Shown here one piece after another: positions 1-5,481 of a stretch of 6,643 bases of DNA (its first letter is position 1; every line of letters starts with the position of its first letter). Below the pieces are notes generated by a model, which saw nothing but the letters and a program-made list of their open reading frames with translations, ran no database searches and was not told the origin of the DNA. Source of the stretch: JASFRS01 sp050114795 (GTDB taxonomy: Bacteria > Pseudomonadota > Alphaproteobacteria > Sphingomonadales > CAKZYD01); assembly GCA_050114795.1 (NCBI GenBank), contig JASFRS010000138.1, positions 1 to 6,643 on the forward strand, written 5' to 3'. Position numbers and translations under genes: made by a program.

Positions 1-377
1 CCAGTACGAAAGTCGACACTGACCTCACCACGGCCCAGTGCCGGATCAAACAAAATACGATCCAGACCATCTCGGCTTCGCAGCCGATATTCATCCGCTG
101 TCAATATGCGTGTCTCATCCCCATCATCATAACTCACACTCAATATGCTCTGCACTGGGCCGGGTCTTAATTCCAGGCCTCCATGTGCCTCGGTCACCAA
201 TTGCCAATCCTGCGTGATAAGCGCGCGCCCAATAAAGGTTTCGCACGCCTCTCGCGCCTGAGAAATCCACATTGACAACAACGCATTTTCATCGGCGGTT
301 TCGATACGAAGGAATTGTTTCACCTCCGCCAATGTCAGCGGCTCAAGAGTGGGTTCTGTAATACGGGTTTTGCTCAT
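1..377 (-). CDS. Head-tail connector protein, gp6-like (phiE125 gp8 / HK97 gp6 type), 3' end beyond window
   Basis: This protein probably forms the ring under the portal that joins the DNA-filled head to the tail. The reading frame is open from an ATG at 377 to the window edge, giving 125 complete residues; its C-terminus lies outside. The visible part has the family pattern: PLTLAEVKQFLRI at residues 13-25, then DENALLSMWISQAREACETF (29-48), then FIGRALITQDWQL (48-60), followed by a segment of short beta strands (RPGPVQSILSVSYDD, and EYRLR). These are the paired helices and central sheet known for gp6-like adaptors; the family call is from memory of such sequences. A Shine-Dalgarno GGAG (385-388) sits 7 bases before the ATG. 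The start overlaps the stop of the upstream 94-residue gene as ATGA, so translation is probably coupled. In the Rhodobacter GTA this gene directly follows the capsid gene, whereas here three genes intervene. Confidence 0.85.
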   Translation of the reverse strand, partial: MSKTRITEPTLEPLTLAEVKQFLRIETADENALLSMWISQAREACETFIGRALITQDWQLVTEAHGGLELRPGPVQSILSVSYDDGDETRILTADEYRLRSRDGLDRILFDPALGRGEVSVDFRT

Positions 378-658
378 GCCGTGTCTCCAACACGCACGAC
401 AAAGCTGCGTTCATCAATCAGCCCATTGGACAAAGTGATCTGATTAGACAGCTGATATTGATGCCCAAAAACACCCCCAGTCAGGGTTACAGCAGTCACC
501 GCACCGTCAAAGCTATCATTCACAATGGCCACACCACCCACATTATCGGGCTCGACCCGCCATAGACTGTTAGTAATACTCTGTCCGGCCAAATAGCTGG
601 CATCCCAGTCCACACTGAAATCCAGCGTCGCATTTGGATTTTTAAGAAATAGGCTCAT
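374..658 (-). CDS. Small beta-rich phage protein resembling the fiber-tail adaptor family
   Basis: The protein has 94 residues and no signal peptide or membrane segment. It opens with KNPNATLDFSVDW (residues 6-18) and ends with strands that look immunoglobulin-like: AVTAVTLTGGVFGHQYQLSN (53-72), then ITLSNGLIDERSFVVRV (74-90). This layout, a DPNATLDF-type opening, a threonine-rich strand and a closing 'G..DERSF.VRV', is one I recall from short phage proteins annotated as 'phage fiber-tail adaptor protein'. If correct, it would be a connector that holds a fibre or decoration protein on the virion. The start ATG overlaps the stop of the upstream gene by one base (TGATG, 656-660), and its own stop overlaps the connector start (ATGA). 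No strong ribosome binding site is visible, so it is probably translated by coupling. The family link is from memory and the exact role is inferred. Confidence 0.7.
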   Translation of the reverse strand: MSLFLKNPNATLDFSVDWDASYLAGQSITNSLWRVEPDNVGGVAIVNDSFDGAVTAVTLTGGVFGHQYQLSNQITLSNGLIDERSFVVRVGDTA

Positions 659-1158
659 CAGGCACTCGCCGCGCTTAAATTGACTGTAATTTCGATTTGG
701 TCACCTGCCGCAACGCTTCGGTTTCCACCAATAAAGGCGGCACCGCCAATCAAAACACCGCTTGTTCCGCTTTTAACGGGCCCAGTCGTAACGAAGGCTC
801 CGCCCACAGTTCCGGCACTCACCACGTCAAACACTGCGGGGCCTGCATCATTGGACACGGAAAGACCACTCACGGCCCCTAAATTGAGCGAGGGACGTCC
901 ACTCCCATTATAATTATCGGCTTCGGACCAACCGGCATGCGCCGCCATCGTATCCATTGCAGAAAAGGCCGGATCTCCTGCGGTCAGCCCAACAAAATGC
1001 GCCGCGTTATAGCCACTACCTCGCCAGAACTTATCGAGAATCTCTTCAATCCCAGCATCAGTCGTGAGGTTTCTGACCCGTTCCGTCCAGCGGTTTTGAC
1101 CATCCGCTTTACGACAGACGATTGTGTAGCTATTGCGAAATCGCGTCCCAAATTCCAT
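658..1158 (-). CDS. Beta-rich phage structural protein of unknown function, possibly fibre or decoration related
   Basis: The protein has 166 residues. The N-terminal part carries a short strand pair and a helix: NSYTIVCRKADGQNRWTERV (9-28), then NLTTDAGIEEILDKFWRGSG (30-49), followed by AAHFVGLTAGDP (52-63) and DTMAAHAGWSE (69-79). The rest is rich in Gly, Ala, Ser, Thr and Val (90-166: LNLGAVSG, GGAFVTTGPVKSG, GDQIEITVNLSAASA), which suggests stacked beta strands like those of phage fibre or baseplate-tip proteins. I recall similar sequences as unnamed proteins in tailed-phage structural modules, with the same 'N-L-x-x-x-x-G-I/L-x-x-I-L-D' and 'H-x-V-G-L-T' elements, but I know no assigned function. 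AGGAG at 1168-1172 lies 9 bases before the ATG, inside the end of the upstream 584-residue gene, whose stop is only 4 bases away. It is therefore part of the same operon block. Confidence 0.75.
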   Translation of the reverse strand: MEFGTRFRNSYTIVCRKADGQNRWTERVRNLTTDAGIEEILDKFWRGSGYNAAHFVGLTAGDPAFSAMDTMAAHAGWSEADNYNGSGRPSLNLGAVSGLSVSNDAGPAVFDVVSAGTVGGAFVTTGPVKSGTSGVLIGGAAFIGGNRSVAAGDQIEITVNLSAASA

Positions 1159-1162
1159 ATTC

Positions 1163-2917
1163 TCACTCTCCTGAGCGGGTTTTTCTCAAATCAAATTCTG
1201 GTATTAAAATGCGTGACCGCTGCACCAAATCATCTGCACGGTTATCACCTTGGGGCCTAAGGTCTCGATCTTGCAGATCGCAGCCACTCAAATGACTTTC
1301 TGCTTCAAATGCAGAAAGCAGCAACGTTGGAAGAATGTCGTAATATCTCGGCCCTCCAACAAGCGGGTTAGGCGGGGCAAGACCATCTAAATGACTGTAA
1401 AAGGCAGCACTGATGTCGACTGCTGAACCAAAATTTAAGGCGCACGAGACCACCACCTGCGCACGTTCAGATACCGTCGTTTGCGCCTCAATATTTTGCT
1501 TAACGTCAAAAGCTAGGCTGCGTTTCGCATTTTCCTCAAGGTCTGCGGCGACATTCAACGCTAAAGCATCATGAAATCGCAGATGAGCAGTTCCACTGAA
1601 AGCGGCATTGAAATTTAGCCCCAAATCTTGAGCGATATAACTCCGGCCATCTGGTCTGAGATTGAAGACTTCACCCAGCGCCAAAGAATCTTTGAAACAG
1701 GCTACCCCCTGAAACCCAACGCCTTGCTTGATGCCAAGGCCCGTTTGTTCCTGCACACGAAGAACTTCACCTTCAGCGGATTGAGCTAGAAATGCGACGC
1801 TAAATACAGTCCGCATTCGCAACTGCTCGGACAAAAGAGAGGCCGTGATAAAATCAATGCATATCACTTCCTGATGAAGAACCGGATCACCACCAACCGG
1901 GCCAGGCTCACCAGGGGTCCAGGCCCCAGCTTGTGCCAAAGCATAATTTGATACCATCCAATCATCTGATTGCGATGATTTCCATAAGATAACTGCCGCG
2001 ATTGAGCCGCCCCAGTTCTCAGGCAATTCAGGGGCGCCACCGATGCCCCATAAGCCACCGGAAAAGCTACCAGGGTCAGATATGGCAAGTATTTCATCAT
2101 CTTCGAGTTCATCGCCATTGATACGCAATCGTTGAGAGCTCGATGTGACTGCCACATCCACCCACTGCCAAAGCCCACCCGTACCCGTTTTTGCCACTGA
2201 TAGCTCGGTTCCGGAAATTTGCGTTCCCCATGTTAAACGGGCGCCATTACCAGCATCTGCATCCAGTGGATAAATTCTTACCGGCTGAGTACCCGAAAAC
2301 CCAGCAGCAGCAAGCGAATAGCCGTATTTTTCCCTGAGGCTGACGGTGCTTAACGTCCAATTCGCTGTTCTTAATCGACCGCCCACATTCGGCGAGAATG
2401 ATAGATAGCGATCGCTACCTATAAACCGTCTATAACTTCCGAAAGGCCCCCCATATTCAACAGAGGGAAAGCCAACAACGCTCCATGAACTATTACCAGA
2501 CCTATCAATATTGGCAGACCCGACAATAGCAAATTCGGCATCCATCCATGTGACAAAGCGCCCAAATTCACCATCGACCGGGTAATTGCCAAGTGCCGGG
2601 TCTCCATATTGCACAATAAACTGTACAGTCTGCGCACTTGCCGATACCTGTTGCAACCGCAACCAATACTCGACCCGGCCGTCACCACTCCCTGAAGCGC
2701 TATCTAATACAAAGCTGTTTACAATATAATCTCGGGCTAGCTCATTCCCCTCGTCATCAAAGAAACGTACATCAGGGCCATAGGCCCTGTTGGTGCTTCG
2801 GGGATCAAACATTTCATCAGGTAGATCCTGCCTGTTAATCGGACAAACCAAATCATGAGGGCCGCCAACAATTCTTCCTGGATTAAGCGCCAATACAGCC
2901 TCACGACTGTTTGCCAT
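1163..2917 (-). CDS. Lectin-like virion protein: DUF2341-like plus concanavalin/LamG-like domains and a C-terminal repeat region
   Basis: The protein has 584 residues and no signal peptide, consistent with assembly inside the cell. Residues 20-112 match the DUF2341 pattern from memory: DLVCPINRQDLPDEMF, then GPDVRFFDDEGNELARDY (47-64), a strand containing VEYWLRLQQV and finally FIVQYGDPALGNY (100-112). Residues about 120-335 look like a concanavalin/LamG jelly roll: FVTWMDAEFAIVG, RYLSFSP, NWTLSTVSLRE, LWQWVDVAVTSSSQRLRING, and a closing NYALAQAGAWTPGEPGP that runs into a Pro/Gly linker. Residues 350-584 are unrecognised; 402-510 contain three degenerate repeats (see findings). Such folds often bind glycans, so a host-surface binding or capsid-decoration role is plausible, but no binding residues can be assigned. 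A GGGGAG-type Shine-Dalgarno (2924-2930) lies 6 bases before the ATG. It follows the capsid gene across a hairpin and ends 4 bases before the 166-residue gene. Confidence 0.8.
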   Translation of the reverse strand: MANSREAVLALNPGRIVGGPHDLVCPINRQDLPDEMFDPRSTNRAYGPDVRFFDDEGNELARDYIVNSFVLDSASGSGDGRVEYWLRLQQVSASAQTVQFIVQYGDPALGNYPVDGEFGRFVTWMDAEFAIVGSANIDRSGNSSWSVVGFPSVEYGGPFGSYRRFIGSDRYLSFSPNVGGRLRTANWTLSTVSLREKYGYSLAAAGFSGTQPVRIYPLDADAGNGARLTWGTQISGTELSVAKTGTGGLWQWVDVAVTSSSQRLRINGDELEDDEILAISDPGSFSGGLWGIGGAPELPENWGGSIAAVILWKSSQSDDWMVSNYALAQAGAWTPGEPGPVGGDPVLHQEVICIDFITASLLSEQLRMRTVFSVAFLAQSAEGEVLRVQEQTGLGIKQGVGFQGVACFKDSLALGEVFNLRPDGRSYIAQDLGLNFNAAFSGTAHLRFHDALALNVAADLEENAKRSLAFDVKQNIEAQTTVSERAQVVVSCALNFGSAVDISAAFYSHLDGLAPPNPLVGGPRYYDILPTLLLSAFEAESHLSGCDLQDRDLRPQGDNRADDLVQRSRILIPEFDLRKTRSGE

Positions 2918-2947
2918 ACCCCGCTCCCCTCAAATTTTTGAAAGATG

Positions 2948-2971
2948 GGGGCTGGATAAAAACCCAGCCCC
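2948..2971 (-). terminator. GC-rich hairpin after the capsid gene (weak terminator, attenuator or mRNA-stabilising element)
   Basis: GGGGCTGG (2948-2955) and CCAGCCCC (2964-2971) form a perfect 8-bp stem with an 8-base loop. It begins 10 bases after the capsid stop and ends 30 bases before the start of the next gene. On the transcribed strand the stem is followed by CATCTTTCAAAAATTTG, which lacks a clean T-run, so full termination is doubtful. The position fits partial termination or protection of the 3' end of the abundant capsid message, lowering expression of the genes after it. The hairpin is seen directly; its function is inferred. Confidence 0.55.
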
Positions 2972-2981
2972 GCAAAAGACT

Positions 2982-4226
2982 TTAAGCAATAGAGAATTTC
3001 AACAGCTTGATAGCCTCTGAATTCACAACGGCACCACCAGTGCGCCGCGTTGCATAGAAATGAACGAAAGGTTTGTTTGAATAAGGATCACGCAAAATAC
3101 GCGTACCCATACGATCAGCAATCAAATAGCCGCGATTAAAATTGCCAAACGCAATGGACAGGCTATCTGCGCCAATATCTGGCATATCCTCAGCTTCCAT
3201 CACCGGATAACCAAGAAGCGTTGCGGGTGAGCCCTCACCCAAACCAGGCCGCCAGAGATAATTGCCATCCGCATCCTTAAACTTGCGGATTTGCGCCAAC
3301 GTATTGGTGTTCATCAGAAATACTGCACCCTGGCGATAGGCGGGACGTAGCTCATGAACCAAATCAACCAAAATGTCTGATGGATCAGTTGCGGGGAAAG
3401 CCCCGGAAACGCCTGTTGAAATATGCTGCAAAGTACCAAAAGCACGCGCGCTGTCTTCCGCCACATCAGTGGCATAAGACAGAATGCCTTTAGGTTTATT
3501 TACACCATCACCATTGATGAAAGCGGCACCTTCCATAGCACCAAATTCAGTGGCAAGCTCTTCAGATAACCAAGCTTCCACATCGAAGAAAGCATCATCC
3601 AGCATGGCCTGTGTTGCGGCTGGATTGGCATAAATCTCACCCAGAGGCGGTGTGATTTCGGCAAAATTCGGTGTATCCGTTTCCGGACGCGCAGCCGTTT
3701 CTCCAACCCAACCCGATGCCGGACCAGTGGTGGAAATCAGTTTTTTATAGTTAGACGACCCAACCTGAACCACATTGGCAACAGAACGAACCGGGGAGAT
3801 ATCCGTCAACAGACGGTCGATACTTTCATCAATGACTTCAGGAACCGCATAACCACCGTCAGCAGGATTACCGATATTTAAAGATTTAGATTCAAAACGT
3901 GCAATTTCCGCTTCCGAGCCACGACGCACATAATTGTCGAGGAACAAACTCTTTTGCTCATTTTCCTCAGTATCCATTTCAGCAGCCGCATCGCCTGAAA
4001 GACGCGGGCGGGCTGCGGCACGGCTGATCATCTGCATCCGCTCTTCAAGTTGGCTGACTTCAGTATTCAAGCGTTCCAATTTCTCCTGAAGGTTATTGCC
4101 CGACCCGCCAGTCGCTATACCAGCATTCATCGGCTCATCCATTTTGAACTCGTCATGGCCATAGCCCAGACCATCAACCGCCGCCTTGATCTCATAGGAT
4201 GCGGAGGCAGCATTTTGTTCAGTCAT
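2982..4226 (-). CDS. HK97-family major capsid protein (GTA gp5-like)
   Basis: This is the shell subunit of the head. The start is the ATG at 4226, because AGGAG (4234-4238) lies 7 bases upstream; a TTG six bases earlier is almost on top of that site and is not credible. This gives 414 residues, the normal length for an HK97 capsid precursor. Residues about 45-75 form a charged helix or coiled coil (LQEKLERLNTEVSQLEERMQ), the delta-type scaffolding pro-region expected to be removed by the protease. The mature shell domain probably begins between there and SLFLDNYVRRGSE (93-105). Family hallmarks follow: GGYAVPEVIDESIDRLL, then SGWVGETAARPETDTP (171-186), AAFINGDGVNKPKGILSY (234-251), the P-domain helix around DLVHELRPAYR, FLMNTNTLAQIRKFKDADG, and GYLIADRMGTRILRDPY near the C-terminus. 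The gene follows the protease after 45 bases. The exact cleavage site cannot be read from the sequence. Confidence 0.95.
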   Translation of the reverse strand: MTEQNAASASYEIKAAVDGLGYGHDEFKMDEPMNAGIATGGSGNNLQEKLERLNTEVSQLEERMQMISRAAARPRLSGDAAAEMDTEENEQKSLFLDNYVRRGSEAEIARFESKSLNIGNPADGGYAVPEVIDESIDRLLTDISPVRSVANVVQVGSSNYKKLISTTGPASGWVGETAARPETDTPNFAEITPPLGEIYANPAATQAMLDDAFFDVEAWLSEELATEFGAMEGAAFINGDGVNKPKGILSYATDVAEDSARAFGTLQHISTGVSGAFPATDPSDILVDLVHELRPAYRQGAVFLMNTNTLAQIRKFKDADGNYLWRPGLGEGSPATLLGYPVMEAEDMPDIGADSLSIAFGNFNRGYLIADRMGTRILRDPYSNKPFVHFYATRRTGGAVVNSEAIKLLKFSIA

Positions 4227-4233
4227 CAACAAT

Positions 4234-4238
4234 CTCCT
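4234..4238 (-). promoter_or_regulatory. Ribosome binding site of the capsid gene
   Basis: AGGAG on the minus strand, 7 bases before the ATG at 4226. It decides the capsid start against the in-frame TTG at 4232, which would leave only one base between site and start. Confidence 0.8.
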
Positions 4239-4271
4239 GATGTTTTTAAGAAATGTTCGCGCCTGTGTGAC

Positions 4272-4745
4272 TCAGGCAAGCGAACCTGATTTCACCGCCC
4301 GCACCCGGGCCGCGCTTTGCATGGGAAATGTAACGACGGACACCTCCCATAAATCGATATCGATAAGACGGCGGATAGAACGCATTTTGTCTGCTTCCGC
4401 CTGACGCACACGATAGCCGATGGACAGGCCATCCAAAGCGCCCATCCGGATCAACGCATAAGCATCGCGTCCCTTGACAGATTCAAGGGACAGACGTCCG
4501 CGCATAAACAATCCACTATTGTCTTCACGGAGCATTTCAATGCACCCGATTGGCATTTTTGGATCATGCTGCCAAAGTAGTTTAACGGCCTGCACCCCAC
4601 GCTCCCGCAATGAACGGGAAAATGCACCTTGCGAGATGATATCGCGCCCTTGATCAACACGCTCAAATACGGCGGCATAGCCGGAAAATATGCCCTTCTC
4701 TGCCTCGACATTCAGTCGTGTGGCTGTATTGCCTTGAAGGTTCAC
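4272..4745 (-). CDS. HK97-family prohead protease (peptidase S78-like, GTA gp4-like)
   Basis: This serine protease cuts the N-terminal pro-region from capsid subunits during head maturation and usually degrades itself. The 157 residues are a typical minimal length, with the protease separate from the capsid rather than fused. The family layout is clear: IFSGYAAVFERVDQGRDII (19-37), AFSRSLRERG (41-50), then LLWQHDPKMPIG (56-67) holding the likely catalytic His60, GRLSLESVKGRDAYALIR (83-100), MGALDGLSIGYRV (101-113) with the likely nucleophile Ser108, and IDLWEVSVVTFPMQSAARV (130-148) with acidic Glu134 in the usual third position. Assignment of the triad rests on family knowledge. The start is GTG at 4745, supported by AAGGAG at 4755-4760 with 9-base spacing. 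It precedes the capsid, its substrate, by 45 bases. Confidence 0.95.
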   Translation of the reverse strand: MNLQGNTATRLNVEAEKGIFSGYAAVFERVDQGRDIISQGAFSRSLRERGVQAVKLLWQHDPKMPIGCIEMLREDNSGLFMRGRLSLESVKGRDAYALIRMGALDGLSIGYRVRQAEADKMRSIRRLIDIDLWEVSVVTFPMQSAARVRAVKSGSLA

Positions 4746-4754
4746 GCCTCAAAG

Positions 4755-4760
4755 CTCCTT
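4755..4760 (-). promoter_or_regulatory. Ribosome binding site of the prohead protease gene
   Basis: Perfect AAGGAG on the minus strand, 9 bases before the GTG start at 4745. It supports this non-ATG start. Confidence 0.75.
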
Positions 4761-4779
4761 ATCTATTGATGTTTGAAAT

Positions 4780-5109
4780 TTAACTGCCGAGGAAGCGGTC
4801 AGCCTTTAATTCAATGGCCAGCCCTATCAACAAAGCCCATATACTAATTTTCATAAGCCAGCCGATTAAGGCTCGCCTCGCTGTACGCCGGACATCCCGC
4901 CAACCCATCAATAATTGGCGTAACTCATGGATATCACCAACGGCTCCCGGGTCAGACAGACCCATACTTGACAAAGCACGCTGCGCGCCACTTTCGCTGG
5001 CTTCTTCAACGAGCGCCCTTATGGTAAGAGGCTCAGCACCCTCCTCCAGAGCTTGCTCCGCCAAGGCAGAAAGCACCTCCGTTGAATTGAAATTATTGGA
5101 ACCAGTCAT
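4780..5109 (-). CDS. DUF6127-like small membrane protein of GTA clusters
   Basis: From the preferred ATG at 5109 the protein has 109 residues. The first half is a predicted helical region with a conserved-looking core: LSALAEQALEEGAEPLTIRA, then LVEEASESGAQRALSSMGL. It continues with IHELRQLLMGWRDVRRTARR and ends in one hydrophobic helix (about 80-98, LIGWLMKISIWALLIGLAIEL), so the C-terminus probably sits in the inner membrane with a cytoplasmic helical N-terminus. I recall this pattern from DUF6127 proteins placed between portal and protease in alphaproteobacterial GTA clusters; their function is not known to me. An in-frame ATG at 5151 would add 14 residues, but that codon lies in the left arm of an apparent terminator hairpin. 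I therefore prefer 5109, although neither start has a good Shine-Dalgarno. The gene ends 34 bases before the protease start. Confidence 0.75.
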   Translation of the reverse strand: MTGSNNFNSTEVLSALAEQALEEGAEPLTIRALVEEASESGAQRALSSMGLSDPGAVGDIHELRQLLMGWRDVRRTARRALIGWLMKISIWALLIGLAIELKADRFLGS

Positions 5110-5120
5110 ACGCGCCGCAT

Positions 5121-5152
5121 AAAAAATGGCGGCTGCAAAGCAAACCGCCATT
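5121..5152 (-). terminator. Apparent Rho-independent terminator inside the structural gene cluster
   Basis: On the minus strand AATGGCGG (5152-5145) pairs with CCGCCATT (5132-5125) in a perfect 8-bp stem with a 12-base loop. The stem is followed at once by a T-run: six T in a row at 5126-5121, the first two within the stem. It lies 23 bases after the stop of the 70-residue gene and 11 bases before the preferred start of the DUF6127-like gene. This is the usual form of an intrinsic terminator. On the plus strand the hairpin is not followed by T, so it points only to the direction of the genes here. Confidence 0.7.
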
Positions 5153-5175
5153 CAAAATCCAATTGTTTAAACCGC

Positions 5176-5388
5176 TTAAATCCAGCGCACGATAATATCG
5201 TCACCTTCATAAATCTCGACCTCCAGCAAAAGCTGAAGCGGCGGCTTCTCCATTTTGGCCGGAGAAACATGTTCAACCGGCTCCGGTGCCGCAAGACTTA
5301 AATGACTCGCCGCCATACCTAAAATATAAGTGCCTTTTAACGTTGCAGCCAACACCACCAAGCTCCCAAATAGCCTGAGCCAACTCAC
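5176..5388 (-). CDS. Small single-pass membrane or exported protein of unknown function
   Basis: The frame encodes 70 residues from a GTG at 5388. Residues about 5-28 (RLFGSLVVLAATLKGTYILG and neighbours) form one hydrophobic segment after a short N-terminus with Arg5, so it is either a membrane anchor or an uncleaved signal. A Pro-rich linker (34-50, APEPVEHVSPAKMEKPP) leads to a compact strand pair, LQLLLEVEIYEGDDIIVRWI (51-70), at the C-terminus. The start is uncertain: no clear Shine-Dalgarno precedes the GTG, the frame is closed by TGA at 5413-5415, and the ATG at 5316 would lose the membrane segment. I do not recognise the family. Its place between portal and DUF6127-like gene, and the coherent membrane-linker-strand layout, argue that it is real. 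It is followed by an apparent terminator. Confidence 0.6.
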   Translation of the reverse strand: MSWLRLFGSLVVLAATLKGTYILGMAASHLSLAAPEPVEHVSPAKMEKPPLQLLLEVEIYEGDDIIVRWI

Positions 5389-5389
5389 G

Positions 5390-5410
5390 CAAATGCAATG
5401 CCAAATGCAA
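5390..5410. repeat. Short direct repeat upstream of the 70-residue gene
   Basis: CAAATGCAA occurs at 5390-5398 and again at 5402-5410, a perfect 9-base repeat with a 12-base period, ending just before the GTG start at 5388. It lies in the 93-base gap after the portal stop. The spacing is near one helical turn, which would suit a protein binding site, but it may be chance in a short A/T-rich spacer. Confidence 0.35.
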
Positions 5411-5481
5411 AATCACCTAATTTCCAAAAGCACTTAGCCCCAGGCCTGCCTGAAATTCTTAACAAAGTGTAAAGATTCCCG

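Noticed and set aside
680..1260. Plus-strand open frames of 60-107 codons
   Set aside because: They lie antisense to well-supported minus-strand genes, have no recognisable motifs and no start signals; they are shadows of the coding strand.
1864..2688. Overlapping minus-strand frames of 89-104 codons inside the lectin-like gene
   Set aside because: They are out of frame with the 584-residue gene, whose domains cover the same bases, and show no independent ribosome binding site or motif.
4230..4232. TTG as start codon of the capsid gene
   Set aside because: It lies one base from the AGGAG site; the ATG at 4226 has proper 7-base spacing.
4261..4277. GCCTG...CAGGC hairpin over the protease stop codon
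   Set aside because: The stem is only 5 bp with no T-run; it could occur by chance and I would not call it a terminator.
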